Positions 8,578 through 17,588 of a stretch of DNA of 64,000 nt are shown in pieces. The stretch spans positions 5,394,001 through 5,458,000 of the forward strand of contig NZ_CP107899.1 of NCBI RefSeq assembly GCF_036013915.1, written 5' to 3'. Positions within the stretch are counted from its first letter, which is position 1; each line of letters begins with the position of its first letter. The position numbers were made by a program, and so were the translations under genes. This DNA is from Streptomyces sp. NBC_00464. Lineage in GTDB: Bacteria; Actinomycetota; Actinomycetes; Streptomycetales; Streptomycetaceae. Below the pieces are notes generated by a model, which had not been told where the DNA came from, searched no databases, and saw nothing but the letters and a program-made list of their open reading frames with translations.

Positions 8578-8728
8578 GTCCTTTGTTCGCCGATCGGATA
8601 GCGGTCCTCTCACGCTACGTGTGCGGACCGACAACGGGCCCACGCCACCCGGCCCACGCCACCCGGTCCGCCCCGACCCGCCCCCCGCCGTCACCGGAGC
8701 AGTTCCCGGCGTACGCGACAATGGGGGA

Positions 8729-9877
8729 ATGACCACGCTCGCCCCCTCGCCCCAGCTGCTCCGCATCGGCCCGCACACCGTGCAGCCACCGGTGGTCCTG
8801 GCCCCCATGGCCGGCATCACCAACGCGCCCTTCCGCACCCTGTGCCGGGAGTTCTCGGGCGGCAAGGGGCTGTTCGTCAGTGAAATGATCACCACGCGGG
8901 CGCTGGTCGAGCGCAACGAGAAGACCATGCAGCTCATCCGCTTCGACGCGACCGAGACCCCGCGCTCGATCCAGCTGTACGGAGTGGACCCGGTCACGGT
9001 CGGCAAGGCCGTCCGCATGATCGTCGACGAGGACCTCGCCGACCACATCGACCTGAACTTCGGCTGCCCGGTCCCCAAGGTCACCCGCAAGGGCGGCGGC
9101 TCGGCACTCCCGTACAAGAGGCCGCTGCTGCGCGCGATCCTCAACCAGGCCGTCTCCAACGCGGGCGAGCTGCCCGTCACCATCAAGATGCGCAAGGGCA
9201 TCGACGACGACCACATCACCTTCCTCGACGCCGGCCGGATCGCCGTGGAGGAGGGCGTCACTGCCGTAGCCCTGCACGGCAGGACGGCCGCCCAGCACTA
9301 CGGCGGCACCGCCGACTGGGACGCCATCGCCCGGCTCAAGGAACACGTCCCGGAGATCCCCGTCCTCGGCAACGGCGACATCTGGTGCGCGGACGACGCC
9401 CTGCGGATGATGCGCGAGACCGGCTGCGACGGCGTGGTCGTGGGCCGCGGCTGCCTGGGCCGCCCCTGGCTCTTCGGTGACCTGGTGAGCGCGTTCGAGG
9501 GTACGGAGACGAGGCAGGCGCCCACCCTGCGCACCGTCGCGGACGTCATGCTGCGGCACGCGACGCTGCTGGGGGAGTGGATCGGTGACGAGACCCGAGG
9601 CGTGATCGACTTCCGCAAGCACGTGGCCTGGTATCTGAAGGGCTTCGCGGTCGGCTCCGAGATGCGCAAGAAGCTGGCGATCACCTCGTCGCTGGAGGAG
9701 CTCGGCTCCCAGCTGCACGAGCTGGAGCTGGACCAGCCGTGGCCGGACGGCGCCGACGGCCCGCGCGGGCGCACCTCGGGCAACAACCGGGTGGTGCTCC
9801 CGGACGGCTGGCTGAAGGACCCGTACGACTGCGCGGGCGTCAGTGCGGACGCGGAACTGGACACGTCGGGCGGCTGA
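8729..9877 (+). CDS. dusB: tRNA-dihydrouridine synthase
   Basis: A 382-residue FMN-dependent enzyme that reduces specific uridines in tRNA D-loops to dihydrouridine. The TIM-barrel start PPVVLAPMAGITNAPFR, the catalytic Cys in LNFGCPVPKVTRKGGGSAL and the phosphate-binding GNGDIW and VVVGRGCLGRPW segments are all present. ATG 8729 has GGGGGA immediately upstream and matches the family start; the much longer open frame upstream overlaps the beta-lactamase on the other strand. A hairpin terminator follows. Actinobacterial single Dus proteins of this length belong to the DusB-like group. Confidence 0.94.
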   Translation: MTTLAPSPQLLRIGPHTVQPPVVLAPMAGITNAPFRTLCREFSGGKGLFVSEMITTRALVERNEKTMQLIRFDATETPRSIQLYGVDPVTVGKAVRMIVDEDLADHIDLNFGCPVPKVTRKGGGSALPYKRPLLRAILNQAVSNAGELPVTIKMRKGIDDDHITFLDAGRIAVEEGVTAVALHGRTAAQHYGGTADWDAIARLKEHVPEIPVLGNGDIWCADDALRMMRETGCDGVVVGRGCLGRPWLFGDLVSAFEGTETRQAPTLRTVADVMLRHATLLGEWIGDETRGVIDFRKHVAWYLKGFAVGSEMRKKLAITSSLEELGSQLHELELDQPWPDGADGPRGRTSGNNRVVLPDGWLKDPYDCAGVSADAELDTSGG

Positions 9878-9885
9878 CGAGCCCC

Positions 9886-9914
9886 TCCGGGAGGGCACCG
9901 GGTGCCCTCCCGGA
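9886..9914 (+). terminator. Hairpin terminator of dusB
   Basis: A perfect 13-bp stem with a 3-nt loop starts 8 bases after the dusB stop. No T-tract follows. Confidence 0.75.
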
Positions 9915-10425
9915 ACCCATGCTCATCTGAGCGTCTTATCTCGCGAGAATCGGCCGATCGGGCCAGGAAGTGAGCTCCGGTGCACCCGTGAGACTCGATT
10001 AGGTGCCGCTGTGTGACCTGTGGACCACCCGGAGCCACCTGGGAGGCGTCCGGATGGTGACATCTGAGCGGCCGCCCCGGCGTGATTCTCGCCACCTTGA
10101 GAAGGGTGACGCTCATGTGAGCGCAACCTGACCGGTTGCACTTCTCAAATGATGGCACTGGGTGCCAGGCGCCTTCATTTTGATCGATCGACGCTTCCGT
10201 TACCGGACGTCACGAATCGCGCGTGAAACGTAGGCGCTTCGTAGTGATGTGTTTATTTCTTGAACGTGAAGGTTCGATCGGCTCACTCCTGGGGTCACTT
10301 TCGATCTGCTGGCGGACGGGTGGTTGAGGCCGCATGACGGGCAAGTGGACGTACCGAGACACCTTCGATCTGGGTATGTTCCTCGCCGTCAGGGCAGCCA
10401 CCGCGTCGTCGAGGAGTCGAGACTC
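9915..10425. other. 511-bp intergenic region upstream of ppdK
   Basis: No convincing gene is present. The region is less GC-rich than its surroundings, especially 10170-10290, and holds short dyads such as TGGCACTGGGTGCCA near 10152. It presumably contains the ppdK promoter and leader, but I cannot pick a promoter with confidence. GAGGAG at 10411-10416 is the ppdK ribosome binding site. Confidence 0.5.
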
Positions 10426-13137
10426 GTGTCGGAAAACGAAGACCTTCAGAAGTTCGTCTACGACTTCACCGAGGGCAACAAGGAACTGAAGGACCTTCTC
10501 GGCGGGAAGGGTGCCAACCTCGCCGAGATGACCAACCTCGGGCTTCCCGTCCCTCCGGGATTCACCATCACCACCGAGGCGTGCAAGGTCTACCTGGACA
10601 GCGGCGACGAGCCGGCCGCCCTTCGCGACGAGGTGAGTGCGCACCTCGACGCCCTTGAGGCGCGGATGGGCAAGAAGCTCGGCCAGGCCGATGACCCGCT
10701 GCTGGTCTCCGTCCGTTCCGGCGCCAAGTTCTCGATGCCCGGCATGATGGACACGGTTCTCAACATCGGCCTCTCCGACGCTTCCGTCGTCGGCCTCGTC
10801 GCCCAGTCCGGCGACGAGCGGTTCGCGTGGGACTCCTACCGCCGTCTGATCCAGATGTTCGGCAAGACCGTCCTCGGCGTCGACGGCGACCTCTTCGAGG
10901 AGGCGCTGGAGGCCGCGAAGGACGCCAAGGGCGTCACCGTCGACGTGGATCTCGACGCGGCCGACCTGAAGAAGCTGGTCAAGCAGTTCAAGAAGATCGT
11001 CACGCGGGACGCCGGGCGCGACTTCCCGCAGGACCCGCGCGAGCAGATGGACCTGGCCATAAAGGCCGTCTTCGACTCGTGGAACACCGACCGGGCCAAG
11101 CTCTACCGCCGTCAGGAGCGCATCCCGGGCGACCTCGGCACCGCGGTCAACGTCTGCTCCATGGTCTTCGGCAACCTCGGCCCCGACTCCGGTACGGGTG
11201 TCGCGTTCACCCGTGACCCCGCCAGCGGCCACCAGGGCGTGTACGGCGACTACCTGCAGAACGCGCAGGGCGAGGACGTCGTCGCGGGCATCCGCAACAC
11301 CGTGCCGCTCGCCGAGCTGGAGTCCATCGACAAGAAGTCCTACGACCAGCTCATCCAGATCATGGAGACGCTGGAGACCCACTACAAGGACCTCTGCGAC
11401 ATCGAGTTCACCATCGAGCGCGGCCAGCTGTGGATGCTCCAGACCCGGGTCGGCAAGCGCACCGCCGGTGCCGCCTTCCGGATCGCCACCCAGCTCGTCG
11501 ACCAGGGGCTCATCGACGAGGCCGAGGCGCTCCAGCGCGTCAACGGCGCGCAGCTCGCGCAGCTGATGTTCCCGCGCTTCGACGACGACGCGAAGACGGA
11601 GCGGCTGGGCCGCGGCATCGCCGCGTCGCCGGGCGCCGCGGTCGGCAAGGCCGTCTTCGACTCGTACACCGCGGTCAAGTGGTCCCGCTCCGGCGAGAAG
11701 GTCATCCTCATCCGCCGCGAGACCAACCCGGACGACCTCGACGGCATGATCGCCGCCGAGGGCATCCTGACCTCGCGCGGCGGCAAGACCTCGCACGCGG
11801 CCGTCGTCGCCCGCGGCATGGGCAAGACCTGTGTCTGCGGCGCCGAGGACCTGGAGGTCGACACCAAGCGCCGCCGTATGACGGTGGGCGGGCGGGTCAT
11901 CGAGGAGGGCGACGTCGTCTCCATCGACGGCTCGACCGGCAAGGTGTACCTCGGTGAGGTACCCGTCGTACCGTCGCCGGTCGTCGAGTACTTCGAGGGC
12001 CGGATGCACGCGGGCGCCGACGACGCCGACGAACTGGTCGCCGCCGTGCACCGGATCATGGCGTACGCGGACCGGGTGCGCCGGCTGCGGGTGCGGGCCA
12101 ACGCGGACAACGCCGAGGACGCCCTGCGGGCCCGCCGCTTCGGCGCCCAGGGCATCGGGCTGTGCCGCACCGAGCACATGTTCCTCGGTGAGCGCCGCGA
12201 GATGGTCGAGAAGCTGATCCTGGCCGACACCGACCAGGAGCGCGAGACGGCCCTGGAGCAGCTGCTGCCGCTCCAGAAGGCCGACTTCATCGAGCTCTTC
12301 GAGGCGATGGACGGACTGCCCGTCACCGTACGGCTGCTGGACCCGCCGCTCCACGAGTTCCTGCCCGACATCACCGAGCTCTCGGTCCGGGTGGCGCTCG
12401 CCGAGTCCCGCAAGGACGCCAACGAGAACGACCTGCGACTGCTGCAGGCCGTGCACAAGCTGCACGAGCAGAACCCGATGCTCGGTCTGCGCGGAGTCCG
12501 GCTCGGTCTGGTCATCCCCGGCCTGTTCGCCATGCAGGTGCGGGCGATCGCCGAGGCCGCGGCGGAGCGCAAGAACGCCAAGGGTGACCCGCGTGCGGAG
12601 ATCATGATCCCGCTCGTCGGCACGGTCCAGGAGCTGGAGATCGTGCGTGAGGAGGCCGACCAGGTCATCGCCGAGGTCCAGGCCGCCACGGGCACGAACC
12701 TCAAGCTGAAGATCGGCACGATGATCGAGCTGCCGCGCGCCGCTCTGACCGCCGGCCAGATCGCCGAGGCCGCGGAGTTCTTCTCCTTCGGCACCAACGA
12801 CCTGACGCAGACGGTGTGGGGCTTCTCCCGCGACGACGTGGAGGCCTCGTTCTTCACCGCGTACCTGGAGAAGGGCATCTTCGGGGTGTCGCCGTTCGAG
12901 ACGATCGACCGGGACGGCGTGGGTTCGCTGGTACGCAGCGCGGTCGCGGCCGGCAAGGCCACCCGGCCCGACCTGAAGCTCGGTGTCTGCGGCGAGCACG
13001 GCGGCGACCCGGAGTCGGTGCACTTCTTCCACGAGGTGGGCCTGGACTACGTCTCCTGCTCACCGTTCCGTATCCCGGTGGCCCGCCTGGAGGCGGGCCG
13101 GGCGGCTGCCCAGTCGCGGGGCAGCGACAGCCGCTGA
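10426..13137 (+). CDS. ppdK: Pyruvate, phosphate dikinase
   Basis: A 903-residue PEP-forming enzyme that interconverts pyruvate, ATP and Pi with PEP, AMP and PPi. The N-terminal ATP-grasp domain (LLGGKGANLAEM near residue 25), the central swivelling domain with the catalytic His (TSHAAVVARGMGKTCVCG near 455) and the C-terminal PEP/pyruvate barrel with the proton-donor Cys (GVCGEHGGDP) are all intact. I chose GTG 10426 (VSENEDLQKFVYDF), which has GAGGAG nine bases upstream and is where family homology begins. An ATG 102 bases upstream would add an unrelated stretch. The gene is monocistronic, bounded by a long upstream region and a strong terminator. Confidence 0.96.
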   Translation: MSENEDLQKFVYDFTEGNKELKDLLGGKGANLAEMTNLGLPVPPGFTITTEACKVYLDSGDEPAALRDEVSAHLDALEARMGKKLGQADDPLLVSVRSGAKFSMPGMMDTVLNIGLSDASVVGLVAQSGDERFAWDSYRRLIQMFGKTVLGVDGDLFEEALEAAKDAKGVTVDVDLDAADLKKLVKQFKKIVTRDAGRDFPQDPREQMDLAIKAVFDSWNTDRAKLYRRQERIPGDLGTAVNVCSMVFGNLGPDSGTGVAFTRDPASGHQGVYGDYLQNAQGEDVVAGIRNTVPLAELESIDKKSYDQLIQIMETLETHYKDLCDIEFTIERGQLWMLQTRVGKRTAGAAFRIATQLVDQGLIDEAEALQRVNGAQLAQLMFPRFDDDAKTERLGRGIAASPGAAVGKAVFDSYTAVKWSRSGEKVILIRRETNPDDLDGMIAAEGILTSRGGKTSHAAVVARGMGKTCVCGAEDLEVDTKRRRMTVGGRVIEEGDVVSIDGSTGKVYLGEVPVVPSPVVEYFEGRMHAGADDADELVAAVHRIMAYADRVRRLRVRANADNAEDALRARRFGAQGIGLCRTEHMFLGERREMVEKLILADTDQERETALEQLLPLQKADFIELFEAMDGLPVTVRLLDPPLHEFLPDITELSVRVALAESRKDANENDLRLLQAVHKLHEQNPMLGLRGVRLGLVIPGLFAMQVRAIAEAAAERKNAKGDPRAEIMIPLVGTVQELEIVREEADQVIAEVQAATGTNLKLKIGTMIELPRAALTAGQIAEAAEFFSFGTNDLTQTVWGFSRDDVEASFFTAYLEKGIFGVSPFETIDRDGVGSLVRSAVAAGKATRPDLKLGVCGEHGGDPESVHFFHEVGLDYVSCSPFRIPVARLEAGRAAAQSRGSDSR

Positions 13138-13219
13138 GGCGGGCAGGACCACTGATTCCGCGGGCTGTCGCGGGACCGGACGACCCTCATCGGTCCGGTG
13201 GCGGCCGCGGAATTCCCGG

Positions 13220-13256
13220 AGGCGGCGGCACCCTGTGCGGGGGTGCCGCCGCCTTG
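13220..13256 (+). terminator. Terminator of ppdK
   Basis: A perfect 14-bp stem (13220-13233 with 13241-13254), 7-nt loop, followed by TT, 82 bases after the ppdK stop. Confidence 0.8.
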
Positions 13257-13668
13257 TCATGTCCACGGACTTAGGTGCGCGTGCGGTGCCCGCACCGGGC
13301 AGCGCGCCGGAATGTGAGCGCTTTCTGCGGGGCGGGTATTCCATTGCTTCGTTTAATGCGCAAAGAGATGAGTCCGGAACGGACCGGGGTGCGGTCCGGG
13401 GATCCCCATCCCCGGACCGCACCCGGCTTACTCCCGTCGAGCGCGGAGCCGCACCGTCACCAACCGCCGCCGAGCGAGCAAAACCCCCCACGGCCTTCAC
13501 TCGCTCTTCCGGAGGCTCCGGAATCGCACCCGACGTCGTACAGCCTTTCGGGTGACGGTGGTTCGGGGCGAGACGTTTCACCTCTGGCCGAAACCCCGTG
13601 GTGACGTGTAGTTACCCTTCGCATACTCTTGCGCGGGGGCAATTGCAGGTGCAAGGGGTGGGGGTTCG
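13257..13668. other. Intergenic region with an isolated 16-bp hairpin (13387-13424)
   Basis: No convincing gene is seen in these 412 bases. A perfect 16-bp stem with a 6-nt loop stands at 13387-13424, separate from the ppdK terminator. The last 100 bases are AT-richer, with TTACCC and CATACT-like segments and a GCAATTGC palindrome (13638-13645), and probably hold the promoter of the ArsR-type regulator gene. Confidence 0.5.
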
Positions 13669-14688
13669 GTGCTGCGTATCCATGTCTCCGGATGGGACCT
13701 TTCCAAGGTGCGGATGGCCACCGGGCCGGACGCATTATGGGAGACCATTCTCAGCTTTCACCGGCTGAGAGACCGGCGGGCTTCCACGGTGTTCGGGAAA
13801 TGGCGCGCCGAAGCGCGGCCGCGGTTGAATGGTGAAGTACGTCTGCTGTCCGCCGTGGTTCCACCGCATGGCTATTTCCCGGACTTCCTGACGCCTTCTC
13901 AGGAAGGCATCGCCGAACCCATGGACTTCGCCGCCGGAATGGAGGCCCTGCGCGACACCCCGCCCGAGCGGCTGCAGGCCGAACTGGCGGTGCTGGGCGC
14001 CCAGGGAGCGGCCGGTGGCCGCGGCGCGGCCCGCAGGCCGGTGCGCCCCGTGGCGCTGGACACGCTGGGGGAGGGGCGCGCCGAGCCACTGGGCCGGCTC
14101 ATCGGGGCCCTGCGCGCCTACCACCGGGCAGCCGTCGAGCCGTACTGGCCACATATCCAGGCCCGCATCGAGGCCGACCGCGCCGTCCGCGGCCGGGCGC
14201 TCCTGGACGGCGGCGCCGACGAGCTGCTGGCCTCGCTCCCGCCGGTGATCCGCTGGCGGGCGCCCGTGCTGGAGGCGGACTACCCGGTCGACCGCGAACT
14301 GCACCTGAACGGCCGCGGCCTGCTGCTCCAGCCGTCCTTCTTCTGCCGCGGCACCCCGGTCGTCTACCGCGACCCGCTGCTCCCGCCGGTGCTCGTCTAC
14401 CCGGTGACCCACACCGCCGCCCCGGTCTTCGCCGAACCGGGCCCCTGGCTCGGCCGGCTGCTCGGAAACACCCGGTCGACGGTCCTGAAGGTCATCGGCG
14501 ACGGCTGCACCACCAGCGAGCTCGCCCGCCGGGCCGGCGTCTCCCTCGCCTCGGCGAGCCAGCACGCCAGCGTGCTGCGTGAGGCGGGCCTGGTCCACAC
14601 CCTGCGCCACGGCAGCTCGGTCCTGCACACCCTCACCCCGCTGGGCGGCTCGCTGCTGAGAGGCGGCGCGCCGCTCGCCGTGTCCTGA
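13669..14688 (+). CDS. ArsR-type winged-helix regulator (DUF5937-like N-terminus)
   Basis: A 339-residue cytoplasmic protein. The first 240 residues resemble the DUF5937 domain found in actinobacterial regulators (start LRIHVSGWDLSKVRMA). The C-terminal 85 residues form an ArsR-like winged helix (SELARRAGVSLASASQHASVLREAGLV, shown in part as ELARRAGVSLASASQ). GTG 13669 has AAGGGGTGGGG upstream. The large N-terminal domain probably senses a ligand; its nature and target genes are unknown. The next gene is a VOC protein after 160 bases containing a direct repeat. Confidence 0.83.
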   Translation: MLRIHVSGWDLSKVRMATGPDALWETILSFHRLRDRRASTVFGKWRAEARPRLNGEVRLLSAVVPPHGYFPDFLTPSQEGIAEPMDFAAGMEALRDTPPERLQAELAVLGAQGAAGGRGAARRPVRPVALDTLGEGRAEPLGRLIGALRAYHRAAVEPYWPHIQARIEADRAVRGRALLDGGADELLASLPPVIRWRAPVLEADYPVDRELHLNGRGLLLQPSFFCRGTPVVYRDPLLPPVLVYPVTHTAAPVFAEPGPWLGRLLGNTRSTVLKVIGDGCTTSELARRAGVSLASASQHASVLREAGLVHTLRHGSSVLHTLTPLGGSLLRGGAPLAVS

Positions 14689-14714
14689 GCGGGACCCCGG
14701 CGCGGCCGATGAGG

Positions 14715-14759
14715 TTTTCCGTCCGGCGCCGCGCGGGAAGGATTTTTCGTCCGGCGCCG
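14715..14759. promoter_or_regulatory. Direct repeat TTTT(C/T)CGTCCGGCGCCG ahead of the VOC gene
   Basis: Two 17-bp copies (14715-14731 and 14743-14759) differ at one base and are phased by 28 bp. They lie between the ArsR-type regulator and the VOC gene. They could be regulator binding sites or duplicated sequence; the surrounding CCGATGAG is repeated as well. Confidence 0.4.
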
Positions 14760-14848
14760 ATGAGTTCCCGGCGGCCCGGTCGTCTACCTGTCGTCAAGCG
14801 TTCGAGAACAGCGCACGGGAACCACACCACCGAGAGAGTGAGACGGCC

Positions 14849-15265
14849 ATGCCTCAGATGATCTTCGTGAACCTGCCGGTCAAGGACATCGAGACGACCA
14901 AGGGCTTCTTCGGCAAGCTGGGGTTCTCCTTCAACCCGCAGTTCAGCGACGAGCGCACCGCCTGTCTCGTCATCAGCGACACGATCTTCGCCATGCTCCT
15001 GGAGGAGCCGCGCTTCAAGGACTTCACCAAGAAGGAGATCACGGACGCCTCGACGCACACCGAGGTGATCCTGGCGCTGAGCGCCGAGAGCCGCGAGAAG
15101 GTGGACGAGCTGGCGGACGCTGCCCTCGCCGCCGGCGGATCGCCCGCCAACGAGACCCAGGACCTCGGCTTCATGTACGGCCGGTCCTTCCAGGACCCCG
15201 ACCACCACATCTGGGAGGTCATCTGGATGGACCCGGCGGCTGTCGAGGCCGGCGGCCAGGCCTGA
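14849..15265 (+). CDS. VOC family (glyoxalase-like) protein
   Basis: A 138-residue protein of the vicinal oxygen chelate fold (two beta-alpha-beta-beta-beta units), similar to extradiol dioxygenase-like and antibiotic-resistance-like proteins of unknown substrate. It starts MPQMIFVNLPVKDIETTKGFF and ends FQDPDHHIWEVIWMDP, with His and Glu in the last strand as possible metal ligands. GAGAGAGTGAG upstream serves as ribosome binding site. It ends before a strong hairpin. It is probably a small enzyme or binding protein in the cytoplasm. Confidence 0.88.
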   Translation: MPQMIFVNLPVKDIETTKGFFGKLGFSFNPQFSDERTACLVISDTIFAMLLEEPRFKDFTKKEITDASTHTEVILALSAESREKVDELADAALAAGGSPANETQDLGFMYGRSFQDPDHHIWEVIWMDPAAVEAGGQA

Positions 15266-15279
15266 CGAACCACGGCGCA

Positions 15280-15312
15280 GCCGTGCGGCGCCTGTGGCAG
15301 GCGCCGCACGGC
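15280..15312. terminator. Strong hairpin between VOC gene and phoX fragment
   Basis: A perfect 15-bp stem with a 3-nt loop lies between two convergent genes and probably terminates both. Confidence 0.8.
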
Positions 15313-15323
15313 CGTGGTGCCGC

Positions 15324-15726
15324 TCAGCCGCGGAACGGCCCCGTGACCTCGTAGGTGATGCCGCCGGTCGAGCTGCCGCTCGTCCCGCGCTGCGAGGAGA
15401 AGTAGAGCCGGGTGCCGTCCGGGGAGAACGCCGGACCGGTGATCTCCGATCCGGACTGGCCGCTGATCCGCAGGAACGGGGCGACGGGGTCGTCCGGGGT
15501 GATCAGGCAGATCTCCATGTTCCCGCCGTCCTCGGCGACGTACAGGTCACCCGACGTGGACCGGGTGACGTTGTCGACACCCGTCAGCGGGGCGCTGCCG
15601 CCGGTGACCAGCGAGTCGTCGTAGACGAGCGAGATGCTGGACGCGTTCGCGTCGTACGCCCACACCCGGTTGTCGCCCTTCGTGGTGAACCAGCAGGTGC
15701 CCGCCGCGTAGAAGCAGCCGTTGCTT
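15324..15726 (-). pseudogene. C-terminal remnant of PhoX/DUF839-type alkaline phosphatase
   Basis: About 130 codons matching the C-terminal end of the secreted Streptomyces PhoX-like (DUF839) beta-propeller phosphatase family. Visible blocks are GTCWFTTKGDNRVWAYDA, GVDNVTRSTSGDLYVAEDGGN and ITYEVTGPFRG with the natural stop. The frame has no start and is interrupted on its upstream side at about 15726 by tnpB-element sequence. The matching N-terminus lies on the other side of the element (17363-17443). Roughly 300 codons of the core are gone, so the gene is dead. The family is Ca2+-dependent and exported by Tat. Confidence 0.85.
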
Positions 15727-15860
15727 TAATCATCAGTAGATCTCAGCAATTCCGGCGTTTCTGCCGGAATGGTCCGTAACGGTGTCACCAGAGTGCGAGT
15801 TGTGCTCTGGTGTCCTGTTGACGGTCTCCCGTTTCTGTCCCGGCTCTGGGGCTGGGGATT
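15727..15860 (-). ncRNA. Possible reRNA/omega-RNA of the tnpB element
   Basis: In TnpB systems a guide RNA overlaps the 3' end of tnpB and runs to the right end, using the adjoining host sequence as guide. Here that region contains the terminal tnpB codons and the 8-bp hairpin at 15749-15770, and abuts the phoX remnant. The call rests on family knowledge and position; the RNA's 5' limit is a guess. Confidence 0.35.
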
Positions 15861-17259
15861 GTGCCACCTGCCCGCCCCGCCCGCGCCGTGTGGCGTGGGC
15901 GGGTGGTGCGGGTCTTGCGGTCGGCTCCACGGGGTTTCGACCCCACCACGGTGGGGTCCAGGTCTCCGGCCACTCCGGTACCTGTACTGCGAATGGTGCT
16001 GGTGTTGCGGGTCGCGAGGGCGAGCAGGTTGTGTCCGGCGTTCTCGTCCCGGTCCAGGACGAGCCCGCAGGTGTCGCACTCGAAGACGCGCACGCTCAGG
16101 GGCAGCTTGGCTTTCACCGCACCACAGCGTGAGCACGTCTTCGAGGAGGGATACCACCGGTCGGCCACGACAAGGCGTGTGCCGTGCCGGCGGGTCTTGT
16201 ACGTGAGCTGGCGCCGGATCTCACCGAACGCCGCGTCCGCCACCCGGCGCGACAACCGCCGGTTGCGGCCCATCCCGGCCACGTTGAGGTCCTCTACCAC
16301 GATCGTGCCGTACTCGGCGGTGAGGCGGGTGGTCAGCTTGTGGAGGGTGTCCTCACGCAGGTTCGCCACCCGGTGATGCACCTTGTTCCGGACCCGGTTC
16401 GCCTTTTCCCACCGCCGGGAAGGCTTCCGCCCGGTGCGCCGGTCGGGGCCCTGCCTCCGGGACACGACCCGGCTGGCCCGGCACAGTTGCTTCTGCGCGC
16501 GGTCGAGGTGGCGGGGGTTGGGTTCTGCAGTCACGGCGCCGTCGCTGTCGGCGAGGACGGCGAGGGTTTTGACGCCCAGGTCGATCCCGACCGCAGCATC
16601 GGGGCGGGCGACCTTCACCAGAGGTTGCTGTTCCTCGACCTGGAAGGAGACGAACCAGCGCCCCGGTGCAAACTTACCGTCGCGGACAGGATGCGCATGG
16701 TGCCCGCGTCGATACGGGCGCGCAGGTCGGAGCGGTGTTCGTGGAGGCGGATCGTTCCGATCCTGGGCAGGGTGACATGCCTGCCGTCCGCCTCGATACG
16801 AATCGTGCCCGTCGTGAACCGGCACGATCGACGGGCCTTCCGCTTCGACTTGAAACGCGGAACACCCACCCGCGCACCCTTGCGCTTCCCACTCTTCGAT
16901 TTCGCGTAGTTGTCGAACGCAGCCGACGCATTGGCGAGGCCAGTGTTGTAGGCCTCCTTGGAGTTCTCCTCCCACCACCCCGCGAAACGCGGATCGGACC
17001 GCTTTGCCTCGTTGAACGCCTTCCGCAACGACGGCAGCGACCACGACCGCCACGGCGTCAGCCCGTCCTCCGGGATACCGTACGAGGCTTCGGCCTTGCG
17101 CTGCCGCCACACCGCCGTGACATACCCGACCGCCCAGTTGTACGCGGCCCGCGCAGCACCCGCATGCGAATGCAGACGGGCTCCGGCCGTGGCGTTCGGG
17201 TCCAGAGCCAGCTTGTGCGCGGACACGGTGAAGCCCGACTGCGGCGCGAACTTCTTCAC
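15785..17259 (-). pseudogene. tnpB: RNA-guided nuclease TnpB, frameshifted
   Basis: TnpB is the RuvC nuclease ancestor of Cas12, guided by a reRNA from its own 3' end. The N-terminal half (from GTG 17259, VKKFAPQSGFTVSAHKLALD) and C-terminal half are in different frames. The switch falls near 16675-16690, where ILSATVS in one frame should continue as RDGKFAPGRWFVSF in the other. All RuvC acidic residues are present in the second half: GIDLGVKTLAVL, VVEDLNV and LDRDENAGHN. The zinc ribbon CSRCGAVK...CDTCG is also present. The protein is therefore either inactivated by an indel of about 10 bases or made only by frameshifting. Confidence 0.85.
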
Positions 17260-17362
17260 GCACTCACCCCGTCGGGGCAGCGGCAACAACTCCACAGCTT
17301 CACCACATCAGCATATTCGCAGACAACACCGCACAACTACTGAAAGAAATAGGAACAGTTGT

Positions 17363-17443
17363 TTACCCCCGCCACAGGGTGCCGCCGAAGGCCGCCGCCG
17401 AGCCGCCGATCACCGCTGTGCGCAAGAAGGTCCGACGTTCCAC
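17363..17443 (-). pseudogene. N-terminal remnant of the PhoX-type phosphatase gene
   Basis: GTG 17443, with GGAG five bases upstream, opens 26 codons that read VERRTFLRTAVIGGSAAAF then GGTLWRG. This is a typical Tat signal with the RRTFLR motif, as in PhoX-like phosphatases. The frame stops at TAA 17363-17365, which is element sequence. It is the start of the same gene whose 3' end is at 15324-15726. Confidence 0.8.
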
Positions 17444-17588
17444 GATCACTCCACGGGTGACGTGAGGGCCCGCCGGTCCGGTCGGCCCGGCGGGTCGAAC
17501 GTCAGGACAGTAGAGGGACGCAGTTGACGGAGCGTCAACAGCCGGTGAACGGGCCGGGATCAGTCCGCACGGACCGGTCCCGGTCCCG

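Larger units (their letters stand above)
15727..17362 (-). mobile_element. IS605/IS1341-type element carrying only tnpB
   Basis: About 1.64 kb of sequence separates the two phoX remnants. It encodes tnpB on the minus strand and no tnpA. Downstream of tnpB a perfect 8-bp hairpin (15749-15756 with 15763-15770) marks the right end. Upstream, a bulged hairpin near 17333-17362 marks the left end. Boundaries are set where phoX similarity stops and are uncertain by several bases. The flanking gene has lost its middle, so this is not a clean insertion. Confidence 0.75.

Noticed and set aside
8578..9261. Long N-terminal extension of the beta-lactamase frame
   Set aside because: It is antisense to dusB, lacks any resemblance to lactamases, and the Tat signal begins at 8577 or 8568.
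10210..13032. Open frame of 940 codons antisense to ppdK
   Set aside because: A high-GC shadow frame (His/Asp/Val/Leu-rich) opposite a secure gene.
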